64,000 nucleotides of DNA from Knoellia sinensis KCTC 19936 (GTDB lineage Bacteria > Actinomycetota > Actinomycetes > Actinomycetales > Dermatophilaceae), in assembly GCF_000768705.1 (NCBI RefSeq), contig NZ_AVPJ01000007.1, positions 62,001 through 126,000 of the forward strand. The letters are read 5' to 3'. Numbering within the stretch: position 1 is the first letter of the stretch; every line of letters starts with the position of its first letter. Both the position numbers and the translations under genes were made by a program. Positions 17,709-26,847 of this stretch are shown here, piece after piece. The notes under the pieces were generated by a model. The model saw nothing but the letters and a program-made list of their open reading frames with translations, was not told where the DNA came from and ran no database searches.

Positions 17709-18314
17709 GTGTTCAAGGTGCTCTTGCTCGAACTCGACGGTGTCCTCCGATTCTGGGACCCCACCCTGACCGAGGCCGTCGAGGCGAGCTACGGCCTCCC
17801 GGCGGGGGCCCTCGCGCTCGCGGCCTTCGCCCCCCACCGGTTCGACCCGGCGCTGACGGGGACGATCGACGACCAGACGTGGCGCGAGTCCGTGGCGCGC
17901 AATCTCTCCCTCGACGACGTCGACACGGCGCGCGCCGCGGTGCAGGCGTGGATGGGGCCAGTCGGTCGGGTCGATCCCGACGTGCTCGACGTCGTCCGCC
18001 TGGCACGCACCACGGTGCGGGTGGTGCTGCTCACCAACGCCACGAACCGCCTCCAGGACGACCTCGAGCGCCTAGGACTCACCGACGAGATCGACGATGC
18101 GATGAGCAGCGCCCAGCTGGGGCTGGCCAAGCCGGACCCGGACGTGTTCAGCCGGGCAGCACTGCGCAACGGCCTGATGTTCAGCGAGATCGCCTACGTG
18201 GATGCTTCGCCGGTCAACATCGCGACCGCCGAGATCCTCGGCATCAGGTCACACCGCTACGTGGGCGTCGACGAGTTCCGGACGTTCGTCGACGACGTGC
18301 TCATCGACGCCTGA
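17709..18314 (+). CDS. HAD-superfamily-like protein with altered nucleophile
   Basis: This 201-residue protein has the overall plan of a subfamily I HAD hydrolase. Motif I is LLLELDGVL, motif II VVLLTNATN, the motif III lysine is in GLAKPDPDVF, and motif IV is IAYVDASPVN. The catalytic first Asp of motif I (normally DxD) is Glu8, and the second motif IV acidic residue is Ala. It may therefore be a weak or non-catalytic member. The GTG start is preceded by GGGAGG with good spacing. It converges with the enoyl-CoA hydratase gene, leaving 8 bases between stops. Confidence 0.85.
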   Translation: MFKVLLLELDGVLRFWDPTLTEAVEASYGLPAGALALAAFAPHRFDPALTGTIDDQTWRESVARNLSLDDVDTARAAVQAWMGPVGRVDPDVLDVVRLARTTVRVVLLTNATNRLQDDLERLGLTDEIDDAMSSAQLGLAKPDPDVFSRAALRNGLMFSEIAYVDASPVNIATAEILGIRSHRYVGVDEFRTFVDDVLIDA

Positions 18315-18322
18315 CGCAGACT

Positions 18323-19117
18323 TCAGGCGCCCTCGAAGGTTGCCTTGCCCGGCCCGTTCTCGATGAAGGACTTCATGCCGGTCGTGCGGTCCTTCGTGGC
18401 GAACACCGACGCGAAGAGCATCCGCTCGATCTCGAGGCCGGTCTGCAGGTCGGTCTCGAGACCCGAGTCGATGGCCTCCTTGGCGGCGCGAAGAGCGTAG
18501 GCCGGCCCGCCGGCATACTGCTTCATCTTTGCCTTGGCGGCGACCAGCACAGCTTCGGAGCCCCGCTCACCGGGGTCGACGACCTCGTCGACGAGGCCGA
18601 TCGCGAGGGCCTCGTCGGCGTCGACGAAGCGTCCCGTGAAGATGAGGTCCTTGGCCTTGGCCGGACCGATGAGGCGCGCAAGGCGCTGCGATCCACCTGC
18701 ACCCGGAATGACGCCAAGCAACACCTCCGGCTGACCGAGCTTGGTGCCCTTGGCCGCGATGCGGAAGTCACACGCGAGGGCGACCTCGCACCCGCCACCG
18801 AGGGCGTAGCCGGTGATCGCGGCGACGGTCGGCTTGGGGATCGCCGCGAGTGCCTTGGTGAAGTCCTGGAAGAGCGCGGAGTGGTCGACCATGTCGGTGT
18901 AGGACCAGTCGGCCATCTGCTTGATGTCGACACCCGCGGCGAAGACCTTCTCACCGCCGTAGAGGATGACGGCGAAGACGTCCTTGCGCTCGGTCGCCTC
19001 GGCCGCAGCGGCGATGATTCCGCGCTGGACCTCGTCGTTGAGCGCGTTCATCGGCGGGCGGTCCAGCCGGATGATGCCGATGCCGTCCTCGACCTCGAGG
19101 CGCACGACCTCCGTCAC
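18323..19117 (-). CDS. Enoyl-CoA hydratase (crotonase family)
   Basis: This 264-residue enzyme would add water to 2-enoyl-CoA in beta-oxidation. Both catalytic acids are present at the crotonase spacing: Glu111 (LGGGCEVALACDF) and Glu131 (LGQPEVLLGVIPGAGG). The GTG start overlaps the stop of the upstream YbjN-domain gene by 4 bases (GTGA), so the two are co-translated. The etfBA operon just beyond the HAD-like gene would accept electrons from the preceding acyl-CoA dehydrogenase step. The exact substrate is not shown. Confidence 0.93.
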   Translation of the reverse strand: MTEVVRLEVEDGIGIIRLDRPPMNALNDEVQRGIIAAAAEATERKDVFAVILYGGEKVFAAGVDIKQMADWSYTDMVDHSALFQDFTKALAAIPKPTVAAITGYALGGGCEVALACDFRIAAKGTKLGQPEVLLGVIPGAGGSQRLARLIGPAKAKDLIFTGRFVDADEALAIGLVDEVVDPGERGSEAVLVAAKAKMKQYAGGPAYALRAAKEAIDSGLETDLQTGLEIERMLFASVFATKDRTTGMKSFIENGPGKATFEGA

Positions 19118-19629
19118 GACTGACCCTGGCCGGGCGTGGACCCGTTGACGTCGGGGCCTTCCTGACCCTGCTCACCCTGGGCACCCTGACCCGGCTCGAG
19201 GCCGAGCGCACGCTCGTGCCACAGCTGCACCGCCGAGAGGATGATCGACGTGCTCACCTGGACGAGCGTCGACAGGTCGGCTCCCTGGACGACGAGGTGC
19301 TCGCTCGTGACGACGAGGGTGTTGTTGGCGACGCCGGTCTTGACGCAGTTGAGGGAGAGGTTGACCTCGTTGCACGTCTGGGAGACCTTGGTGGCGTCGG
19401 CGGCGACCTCGTCGGGGAGGGTCCACTGGCCGAAGATCCGCATGACCGGAAGGTCACCCTCGGTGACCCGGACGAAGACCGTCTGCTCGTTGGCCTGATA
19501 GGCCACGTCGCCGTCCGTGTCGATGTTGGGCTGCGCGCCCATGTCGACGAGCACGTCGAGGACGCGACCCCGCAGGGGGTGCTCGTCGGCGGGCGGCGGG
19601 AAGTTCGGGAGGGAGGTCGGATCACTCAT
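19114..19629 (-). CDS. YbjN domain-containing protein
   Basis: This 171-residue protein belongs to the YbjN family, whose fold resembles type III secretion chaperones. Its molecular function is unknown in actinobacteria. The domain covers about residues 15-140 (LRGRVLDVLVDMGAQPNID through STSIILSAVQLW). A Gly/Gln-rich tail that looks disordered follows. The ATG has AAGGTGG upstream. It forms a coupled pair with the enoyl-CoA hydratase and is divergent from glgX. Confidence 0.88.
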   Translation of the reverse strand: MSDPTSLPNFPPPADEHPLRGRVLDVLVDMGAQPNIDTDGDVAYQANEQTVFVRVTEGDLPVMRIFGQWTLPDEVAADATKVSQTCNEVNLSLNCVKTGVANNTLVVTSEHLVVQGADLSTLVQVSTSIILSAVQLWHERALGLEPGQGAQGEQGQEGPDVNGSTPGQGQS

Positions 19630-19705
19630 GGGTCCACCTTGTCACGGGTGCGATCCGACGCGCGCGGGAGGCAGCACAAACGATGCGACCGTCACATGGC
19701 CTCTC

Positions 19706-19711
19706 TAGGCT
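19706..19711 (+). promoter_or_regulatory. -10 element TAGGCT for leaderless glgX transcript
   Basis: TAGGCT matches TANNNT and lies exactly 7 bases before the ATG at 19719, which has no ribosome-binding site. This is the spacing expected if transcription begins at the A of the start codon. The -35 is weak. Confidence 0.5.
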
Positions 19712-19718
19712 GCGACCC

Positions 19719-21884
19719 ATGACGCCTCTGACGTCCGCCGCCGCCGCTCCCGCTCTGCGCATCCCCCGCGACCTACCGCCAGCTCCCGGCGTCACGGTCG
19801 TCGAGGGCGGCGTCGAGGTGAGTGTCTATGCCGGCCACGCCGAATCCGTGGAGTTCTGCCTGTTCGAGCCGGGAGACGTCGCCGGCACCACGGAGCGGCG
19901 CATCCCTCTGGTCGACCATGCCTTCGGCTGGTGGTTCGGGTTCGTGCCGGACGTGGGTCTGGGCCAGCGCTACGGCTTCCGCGTGGGCGGCGAGTGGGAT
20001 CCGGAGCAAGGGCTGCGCCACAACCCCGCCCAGCTACTCATGGATCCCTACGCGCGGGCCATCGAGGGAGAGGTCCGCTTTGGCCCGAGCGTGTTCGGCC
20101 ACGTGGTCGACGACGCGTCGTGGGAGGGTGACGGCTTCGCCCGCTCCGACTCCGACTCTGCCCCCGACATGCCCCGCTCCGTCGTCGTCGACCAGTCCTT
20201 CGACTGGGGAGGCGATGCGCCCCCAGAGGTGACGCGCTCCGAGACCGTGATCTACGAGACGCACGTCCGCAACCTCACGATGGAGCTCGCCGGCGTCCCC
20301 GAGGAGCTCCGCGGCACCTATGCCGGCATGGCCCACCCCGCGACCATCGCCTACCTCACCTCACTGGGCATCACGGCCGTGGAGCTGTTGCCGATCCACT
20401 CGTTCGCGTCCGAGCCGTTCCTCGTCCAGAAGGGCCTGGCCAACCACTGGGGCTACAACACCCTCGGGTTCTTTGCGCCACACGCGCCCTACGCCGCGGC
20501 GAAGGACCCGCAGGGAGTGCTCGACGAGTTCAAGGGCATGGTCAAGCTCCTCCACGCAGCCGGCCTCGAGGTGCTGCTCGACGTCGTCTACAACCACACG
20601 GCCGAGGCGAGCGGCACCGGCGCCACGCTGTCGTTCCGCGGGCTCGACAACCGGGCCTACTACCGCCTCGACGAGCGCGGACGCGACATCGACGTCACGG
20701 GCACCGGCAACACCCTCGACCTGCGGCACCCAGTCATGTGCCGCCTCGCGCTGGACTCCCTGCGCTACTGGGTGCAGGAGTGCCACGTCGACGGCTTCCG
20801 CTTCGACCTCGCCGTGGCCCTGGGGCGCGGGCGGACCGACGAGTTCGACCCCGACCACCCGTTCCTCGTCGGCCTGCGCACCGACCCCGTCCTGTCCCGG
20901 ACCAAGCTCATCGTGGAGCCCTGGGACGTCGGCATGCACGGCTGGCGTACCGGCCAGTTCCCCCCACCATTCTCGGAGTGGAACGACCGCTTTCGCGACT
21001 CGGTCCGGGACTTCTGGCTCGCTGACCACCGTCCCGGCGTCCCCGGCCAGGCGCCGCACGGCGTCCAGGACCTCGCCACCCGCCTCGCCGGGTCGCGAGA
21101 CCTGTTCGGGACCCGCGATCGCGGCCCCACCGCGTCGGTGAACTTCGTCGCCGCGCACGACGGGTTCACGCTTGCCGACCTCACGGCATACAACGAAAAA
21201 CACAACGAGGACAACGGCGAGGACAACAACGACGGCTCCAACGGCAACCGGTCCTGGAACCACGGGGTCGAAGGCCCGACCGAGGACGCACAGGTGAACG
21301 AGCTCCGGCGCCGTTCGATGCGCAACCTGCTCGGCACGCTGTTGCTGTCGTCCGGGATCCCGATGGTCAATGCCGGCGACGAGCTCGGGCGGAGCCAGGG
21401 CGGCAACAACAACCCCTACAACCAGGACAACACCACGACGTGGTTCGACTGGGATCTCGCGCCGTGGCAGGAGGACCTGCTCGCGACCACCCGGCACCTC
21501 ACGGCGATCCGGCGCGAGCACCCGGCGCTGCGTCAGCGCACGTGGGCCGAGGGCAAGGAGGTCCACGAGGACGGGTCGATCGACCTCGCCTGGTATGCCG
21601 CCGACGGCTCGCCCATGCAGGACTGGTCGGCTCCCGGTCAACGGACGTTGCAGATGCTCGTCAACGGAGCCTGGTTGGGCCACGAGTCGGTGCTCGTCGT
21701 GCTTCACGGTGGACTCGACGAGCAGGCCGTGTCGTTGCCGGAGGCTCCCGGACTGTCCGCCTATCGGCTCCTGTGGGACAGCACGTGGGAGCGGCCCGCA
21801 GACGGCGAGGTGACCCGCGCCGGCACCGACGTCACCTTCGCGCCGTTGAGCATGCGCGCGTATGCCGTGACCGACCCGACCTGA
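19719..21884 (+). CDS. glgX: Glycogen debranching enzyme GlgX
   Basis: This 721-residue GH13 isoamylase-type enzyme cleaves alpha-1,6 branches of glycogen. An N-terminal CBM48-like domain (about residues 15-110) precedes the catalytic barrel. Barrel motifs are DVVYNHTAE, DGFRFDLAVALG (nucleophile Asp), IVEPWDVG (acid/base Glu) and FVAAHDGFTLADL. The loop NEDNGEDNNDGSN and GDELGRSQGGNNNPYNQDN are typical of GlgX. The start at 19719 was preferred because a TAGGCT -10 box sits 7 bases upstream. An ATG at 19683 is an alternative, with GGGAGG 11 bases upstream. Confidence 0.95.
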   Translation: MTPLTSAAAAPALRIPRDLPPAPGVTVVEGGVEVSVYAGHAESVEFCLFEPGDVAGTTERRIPLVDHAFGWWFGFVPDVGLGQRYGFRVGGEWDPEQGLRHNPAQLLMDPYARAIEGEVRFGPSVFGHVVDDASWEGDGFARSDSDSAPDMPRSVVVDQSFDWGGDAPPEVTRSETVIYETHVRNLTMELAGVPEELRGTYAGMAHPATIAYLTSLGITAVELLPIHSFASEPFLVQKGLANHWGYNTLGFFAPHAPYAAAKDPQGVLDEFKGMVKLLHAAGLEVLLDVVYNHTAEASGTGATLSFRGLDNRAYYRLDERGRDIDVTGTGNTLDLRHPVMCRLALDSLRYWVQECHVDGFRFDLAVALGRGRTDEFDPDHPFLVGLRTDPVLSRTKLIVEPWDVGMHGWRTGQFPPPFSEWNDRFRDSVRDFWLADHRPGVPGQAPHGVQDLATRLAGSRDLFGTRDRGPTASVNFVAAHDGFTLADLTAYNEKHNEDNGEDNNDGSNGNRSWNHGVEGPTEDAQVNELRRRSMRNLLGTLLLSSGIPMVNAGDELGRSQGGNNNPYNQDNTTTWFDWDLAPWQEDLLATTRHLTAIRREHPALRQRTWAEGKEVHEDGSIDLAWYAADGSPMQDWSAPGQRTLQMLVNGAWLGHESVLVVLHGGLDEQAVSLPEAPGLSAYRLLWDSTWERPADGEVTRAGTDVTFAPLSMRAYAVTDPT

Positions 21885-21900
21885 GAGCACTCACCTCCGG

Positions 21901-21971
21901 GGCGGTCAGGTCGCCGGAAGGTGCCGTTGCCGGGCGGTCCGGTTGCCGGGCGGTGCGGTTGCCTGACCGCC
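21901..21971. repeat. Inverted repeat enclosing 16-bp tandem repeats after glgX
   Basis: GGCGGTCAGG at 21901-21910 and its perfect reverse complement at 21962-21971 enclose about 2.5 tandem copies of a 16-bp unit (CGGTTGCCGGGCGGT-like, 21924-21961). It lies between glgX and the next plus-strand gene and may serve as a terminator or simply be a replication-slippage repeat. Confidence 0.5.
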
Positions 21972-22017
21972 GCGTCGACCCTGTGGAAAAGTCCGCGGCC
22001 GGTTCGCCGATCTTCCC

Positions 22018-22023
22018 TACCGT
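22018..22023 (+). promoter_or_regulatory. -10 element TACCGT for leaderless FHA-FtsK transcript
   Basis: TACCGT fits TANNNT and is followed by 7 bases and then the ATG at 22031. No ribosome-binding site precedes that ATG, which suggests a leaderless message. Confidence 0.45.
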
Positions 22024-22030
22024 TCTGGAC

Positions 22031-25000
22031 ATGCCGAGTCCGCCGTCCGCTCCCGCAGCGAGTCCCACCCTGTCGTTCGACGTCACGGTTCGGGCCGCTC
22101 GCCGCCGGGACGAGAGCATCGACGTCCGCATCACCGCCCCGGCTGGCTCCACCGTGGCCGACGTGCTCCCCCTGCTCGCCGACATCACGGGCACGGTCCC
22201 TGCTCGTATCGCGTGCCGGGGAGTCGGCGTGGCCCCCGACGCCCTGCTCGGGATGCCACCCTTGGTGCACGGCGCGACGCTGGTCCTCGACGACGCGTCG
22301 ACCCCGTCCACATCGCCCACTCCGCCCACGTCTCCGTCGCGGACGTCATCGGCGCCGATGGACCTCGTCGTGGTGGCTGGCCCGGATGCCGGTCGCCGCG
22401 TGCCCATCCCGCGGGACGGCATCGTCGTGGGGCGGTCCGCGGGGCTGGGTCTCAGTCTGGCGGACGTGCGCCTGAGTCGCGGTCATGCCCGAATCACGCC
22501 TGCGGACAACGGTATTCACGTGGTCGATCTTGGATCCACCAATGGGACGCGGTGCGGCGAGATGGTGCTGCGCGACGGCGCCAGCGCCCACCTCGACGGG
22601 TCCGAGGCCATCTCCATCGGCGGTTCCATGCTGCGAGTGATGCGATCGCTCGGCACGACGTCACCGACGGCGTCCCAGGGCGACGGTCACGTCGCCGTGA
22701 ACCGCTCACCGCGCCCCCGCCCGCCCGAGCTCACGGTGGCCGTGTCGGCGCCCACGCCTCCGACCCCGCCGCACGCGGGCCGTATCCCTTGGGTCGCGGC
22801 CGCACTCCCCCTGCCCTTCGCCGGCGTGCTCGCCGCCTTCTTCGGGCCCCAGATGCTCGCCTTCGCACTCCTGTCGCCACTCATGCTCGTGGGCAACGTG
22901 CTCGGCGACCGTTGGGGTCGGCGCCGCGACTACGCCCGGGAACTGGCCGCCCACGACGACGAGCTGGCCCAGCGCGAGTCCGAGTTCGCGACCCTGCGGC
23001 GACTCGAGCGTGATCAGCGCTGGGCGGACGTCCCGGACCCTGCGGCCGTGCTCACCACGGCACTGGGACCGGGGACCCGCCTCTGGGAGCGTCGCAGCAA
23101 CGCCGCCGACGTGGGACGGGTACGCCTGGGGGTCGGCGAGCTCCCCTCCCGGGTCGGGTGGGCGCCCGCCGGGGGCGGCCCCGTCCAGCACACGCTGCTC
23201 GCCGACCTCCCGGTCGAAGTGGACCTTCGAGCGGTCGGTGGGTTGGGGATCGCTGGTCCCCGGGATGAGGTCGATGGGATCGTGCGCCACGTCCTCGGAC
23301 AGGTCGCAGTCCTGCATTCGCCGAGGGACGTGCACATCATCGTCCAGGCCGAAGGCCCCGGGCACGCGCTCTCGTGGGCGAAGTGGCTTCCGCACACCAC
23401 GGCATACGGTGAGCGTGCGACGTGCCTGGACGCCCTCCGGCATCTCGTTGCAACCCGCGAGGGAGACGGCGAGCGAGGTCGCCAGGCGACACACCCCGCG
23501 GTGCTGTTCGTGCTCCCCGACGCGGGGGCCGATCTCGGTGCCGGAGAGCTCGCCGATCTGCTGGAGCGGGGGCACGCCCTCGGCGTGTGGTCCGTGGTCG
23601 GCGCACCCACCGCAGCGTCACTCCCCGCCTCGTGCCGCGCCGTCGTCGGGGTCGGGCAGGGGGCCGCAGATGGCACATCTCGGCTGGATGTGGACGGCGC
23701 TGCCCCCGTGCCGTCCTTCCGCCCCGACGTCGTGGGCTCGTGGTGGGGAGAACGGGTCGGCCGTGCGCTCGCGCCGCTCGTGGACGGTTCCGGCCGGGGC
23801 GACACGGTGCCCGACTCCGTCGACCTCCTCGACCTTCTTCCCGGACTCACCGATGGCGTCACCATCTCGCCGACGGCCGTGGCTCGGCAGTGGCGTGCCG
23901 GAAACGGTGCACCGAGAGCACGCCTCGGCCGCCTCGCCGGAGACGACTGGGTGGTCGACCTGGCAGCGGACGGTCCGCACCTGCTCGTGGGCGGGACGAC
24001 CGGTTCGGGGAAGTCGGAGCTCCTGCGCACGCTCGTCACGTCGCTCGCCCTGCACAGCTCGCCGGCCGACATGACCTTCGTCCTTGTGGACTACAAGGGC
24101 GGGTCGGCCTTCGGTGAGTGCGCTGACCTTCCCCACACCGTGGGGCTCGTGACCAACCTCGACGAAGGTCTTGCCCGCCGCGCCCTGGTGAGCCTCACGG
24201 CCGAGATCCATCGACGCGAAGCACTGCTGGCGGCGTCCGGCGCGCGAGACTTCGACGACCACCGACGCCGCGCGGGAGGTCTGCCACGACTCGTCATCGT
24301 CATCGACGAGTTCCGCCTCTTGGCCGAGGAGCTCCCGGACTTCGTCGACGGTGTCGTGTCCCTCGCCGCCGTCGGACGGTCCTTGGGCGTCCACCTCGTG
24401 CTTGCCACACAGCGACCCGCTGGGGCGATCACCGCCGACATCCAGGCCAACGTCAACCTCCGCATCGCCATGCGCGTGCGGGACGTGGCCGACTCGACCG
24501 ACGTCATCGGGGCACCGAACGCCGCGCGCCTTCCCGTGGACCGTCCGGGCCGCGGAATCGCCTGCGGTGGCGATGGCGAACTGGTCGAGTTCCAGGCAGC
24601 GCGCGTCGGGGCCGGGTCCGCCACTGCCACAGCACGGCTCGCGGTGCTCGGTGCCGACGGTCGTCCCCTTGTCGTCCCGGGCGAAGAGCCCCGAGGAGGC
24701 GGTTCGACCGACGGCGGACTCGACGCCGAGCCCACCGGGCTCGCAGCCCTGGCGTCCGCCGCGCGGACTGCCGCCGGACACGAGCGGGTGCCGACACCCC
24801 ACCGCCCATGGCTTCCGCCCCTCGCCGACGAGCTCAGCGCTGCAGACGTGGGGCCCGACGCCCTCGGCCTGCTCGACGATCCGAGCCGACAGCGTCAGGC
24901 CCCGTTCACCCATGGCGCCGACGGTCATTGGCTCATCGCCGGGGGTCCGCGCTCCGGCCGGACGAGCGCCCTGCGCACGATCCTCGCGGCTCACGTGTCC

Positions 25001-26263
25001 GACCCCGCCTGCCCTGACCACGTCTACGTCATCGACACGACGGGCGAACTCGCTGACCTCGAGTCGTTGCCGCACGTCGGAGCGGTGGTGCGCGGCCACG
25101 ACGCCTCACGGCTGCGCCGACTGCTCGACCGACTGCAGGCGCGGTCGACACGTGGGTTCTCGGCCCCCGGAACCCCGGTGCTCCTCCTCGTGGACGGATG
25201 GGACCGCCTCGCCTCCGACTCCGAGGTCGCCGTCGACGGGATCCGCGACGCTGTTCTCGATCTCCTCCGCTCCGGTGAGTCCGGGTTGCGCGCGGTGATC
25301 ACGGGCGACCGATCCGTGCTGAGCAGTCGCCTGACCGCGATCGCGACCGAAACCTTCCTGCTCCCCCTCGCGGACCCGGCCGATGCCACGTATGCCGGCC
25401 TCTCCCGTCGCGACCTCCCGTCCAGCCGGGTGCCAGGGCGGGCCCTGTGGTTGCGGGACCGGGTCGAGGTCCAGTTCGCGTTGCGGGACCCCGGCGCCGA
25501 GGCCGCGCCCCGTGGCACGTCCCTGGGCGAGCCGTTCAGGCTCCCTCAACTGCCCGACCTGATCGACCACGCGGACCTGCTCGCCCGCGCAGATGGCCCT
25601 GACCTCTGGGCCGGTCCGGGTCCCGTGCCGTTCGGCCTGTCCGCGGAGACCGGGTCCGTGGCGGCCTGGGATCCGGAGCAGCACGGGCGCAGGATGCTCG
25701 TCCTCGGGCACGCCCGGTCCGGCCGTTCCACGACCCTCGCGACACTGGCCCGGTCCTTGCTGATGTCGCGTCGACCGGTCGCCGTGATCGAGCGTCGAGG
25801 TGGGCGGATCGGGGCCTCCGCCGAGGTCGACCCCGGCGAGATCGGACCCTCCGGATTGCTCGTCATCGTCGACCCTTGGGATGCCGAGTCCCTCATTGCA
25901 GCCAAACGGGCGCACCCCGACCTCGCCGTCCTGGTCGACGACGCCGACGCCATCGACGGAACCCCCGTCGAACCGGTGCTCACCGAGATCGTCTCCCTCG
26001 TGGACCGCGACGGGGGCCTCGTCGTCGCGGTCGGCACCCCCATGGCGGCCGTCACCCAGTTCCGCGGCCTGCTGCACGCGGTGGCGCGGGCTCAGGCAGG
26101 AATCCTCCTCGCGCCGCGCACTCCCTCGGACGGCGAGGCCTTGGGGATTCGAGCCCCTCGGGGACTCGCCTCGGTGCCGGGCCGGGCGCTCCTCGTCTCG
26201 GGCCGTCACCAGACCGAGGTCCAGGTGGCTCGATCGCGCAGCCGCCTGCAGGCCGCAGCGTGA
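22031..26263 (+). CDS. FHA-domain FtsK/SpoIIIE (EccC/EssC-like) ATPase
   Basis: This 1,410-residue membrane ATPase resembles the motor of type VII secretion. An FHA domain at about residues 110-205 shows IVVGRSAG, LSRGHARI and GSTNGTRC. Two membrane segments follow at about 250-295. The first FtsK domain has a canonical Walker A, GGTTGSGKS (about 653-661), and Walker B VIVIDEF. The second and third ATPase modules keep the fold, but the Walker lysine is Arg (GGPRSGRTS and GHARSGRST). Most EccC proteins sit with EccB, EccD and WXG100 genes, which are absent here. The start is set by a TACCGT box 7 bases upstream. The function (secretion motor or other translocase) is inferred. Confidence 0.85.
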   Translation: MPSPPSAPAASPTLSFDVTVRAARRRDESIDVRITAPAGSTVADVLPLLADITGTVPARIACRGVGVAPDALLGMPPLVHGATLVLDDASTPSTSPTPPTSPSRTSSAPMDLVVVAGPDAGRRVPIPRDGIVVGRSAGLGLSLADVRLSRGHARITPADNGIHVVDLGSTNGTRCGEMVLRDGASAHLDGSEAISIGGSMLRVMRSLGTTSPTASQGDGHVAVNRSPRPRPPELTVAVSAPTPPTPPHAGRIPWVAAALPLPFAGVLAAFFGPQMLAFALLSPLMLVGNVLGDRWGRRRDYARELAAHDDELAQRESEFATLRRLERDQRWADVPDPAAVLTTALGPGTRLWERRSNAADVGRVRLGVGELPSRVGWAPAGGGPVQHTLLADLPVEVDLRAVGGLGIAGPRDEVDGIVRHVLGQVAVLHSPRDVHIIVQAEGPGHALSWAKWLPHTTAYGERATCLDALRHLVATREGDGERGRQATHPAVLFVLPDAGADLGAGELADLLERGHALGVWSVVGAPTAASLPASCRAVVGVGQGAADGTSRLDVDGAAPVPSFRPDVVGSWWGERVGRALAPLVDGSGRGDTVPDSVDLLDLLPGLTDGVTISPTAVARQWRAGNGAPRARLGRLAGDDWVVDLAADGPHLLVGGTTGSGKSELLRTLVTSLALHSSPADMTFVLVDYKGGSAFGECADLPHTVGLVTNLDEGLARRALVSLTAEIHRREALLAASGARDFDDHRRRAGGLPRLVIVIDEFRLLAEELPDFVDGVVSLAAVGRSLGVHLVLATQRPAGAITADIQANVNLRIAMRVRDVADSTDVIGAPNAARLPVDRPGRGIACGGDGELVEFQAARVGAGSATATARLAVLGADGRPLVVPGEEPRGGGSTDGGLDAEPTGLAALASAARTAAGHERVPTPHRPWLPPLADELSAADVGPDALGLLDDPSRQRQAPFTHGADGHWLIAGGPRSGRTSALRTILAAHVSDPACPDHVYVIDTTGELADLESLPHVGAVVRGHDASRLRRLLDRLQARSTRGFSAPGTPVLLLVDGWDRLASDSEVAVDGIRDAVLDLLRSGESGLRAVITGDRSVLSSRLTAIATETFLLPLADPADATYAGLSRRDLPSSRVPGRALWLRDRVEVQFALRDPGAEAAPRGTSLGEPFRLPQLPDLIDHADLLARADGPDLWAGPGPVPFGLSAETGSVAAWDPEQHGRRMLVLGHARSGRSTTLATLARSLLMSRRPVAVIERRGGRIGASAEVDPGEIGPSGLLVIVDPWDAESLIAAKRAHPDLAVLVDDADAIDGTPVEPVLTEIVSLVDRDGGLVVAVGTPMAAVTQFRGLLHAVARAQAGILLAPRTPSDGEALGIRAPRGLASVPGRALLVSGRHQTEVQVARSRSRLQAAA

Positions 26264-26396
26264 GCGCCGCCGGAGCCCCGCCGGTGCCGTCACGGAACGC
26301 ATCACTTCGGCCGCGCGTTGAGCCCCACGAGCCCGATATCCCGGGTTCGACGGAAATAAGTGCCCCGAACCCGGTGCGGAATTGGGTCGCAGGGTC

Positions 26397-26402
26397 TAGG
26401 CT
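26397..26402 (+). promoter_or_regulatory. -10 element TAGGCT upstream of whiB1
   Basis: TAGGCT lies in the 261-base gap before whiB1 and about 120 bases before its start codon, implying a 5' leader of around 115 bases. The rest of the gap (26264-26524) shows no gene. A ribosome site AAGGAG precedes the ATG. Confidence 0.4.
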
Positions 26403-26524
26403 GAAGGTTCGGACGTCTGCGTGTCTACGTCCGAATTGGTATGCAAGGACGCAACCGCCGTTGGTTCTTGCTCCCCCTGCAAGCGGCCAGCACCACTGAA
26501 CTCCACGGACAAGGAGCACCACCC

Positions 26525-26773
26525 ATGGATTGGCGCGACCGCGCTGCCTGCCTCGATGAGGATCCCGAGCTGTTCTTCCCCATTGGGAACACTGGCCCGG
26601 CGATCATGCAGATCGAGGAAGCCAAGGCCGTGTGCCGCCGCTGTGAAGTCGTTGACACCTGCCTCAAGTGGGCGCTGGAGTCCGGTCAGGACGCTGGCGT
26701 CTGGGGCGGTCTCTCCGAGGACGAGCGACGCGCACTCAAGCGCCGCAATGCCCGCGCCCGCCGCGCTGGCTGA
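26525..26773 (+). CDS. whiB1: WhiB1-type iron-sulfur transcription factor
   Basis: This 82-residue Wbl protein has the four cluster ligands Cys9, Cys37, Cys40 and Cys46. The turn GVWGG is at about 58-62, and a basic C-terminal tail (RRALKRRNARARR) is expected to bind DNA. MDWRDRAACLDEDPELFFP closely matches WhiB1/WblE, an essential, NO-sensitive 4Fe-4S regulator that works with the primary sigma factor. AAGGAG precedes the chosen ATG. It sits beside pdtaS, as in M. tuberculosis. Confidence 0.96.
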   Translation: MDWRDRAACLDEDPELFFPIGNTGPAIMQIEEAKAVCRRCEVVDTCLKWALESGQDAGVWGGLSEDERRALKRRNARARRAG

Positions 26774-26792
26774 CCCACAGCTCACACACTCG

Positions 26793-26818
26793 ACGGCCTC
26801 GCCATCGGGCGAGGCCGT
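26793..26818 (+). terminator. Intrinsic terminator hairpin after whiB1
   Basis: Perfect 11-bp arms ACGGCCTCGCC (26793-26803) and its complement (26808-26818) enclose an ATCG loop and are followed by TCTTGT. It lies 20 bases after the whiB1 stop and before the end of the convergent pdtaS gene. Confidence 0.8.
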
Positions 26819-26847
26819 TCTTGTGTCCGCGCACCGCCGCCCCCTCC

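Noticed and set aside
21924-21961. Tandem 16-bp repeats as a CRISPR array
   Set aside because: There are only about 2.5 units with no unique spacers and no cas genes nearby.
26339-26352. Possible tRNA T-arm (GGGTTCGACGG) before whiB1
   Set aside because: No matching acceptor, D or anticodon stems could be found around it.
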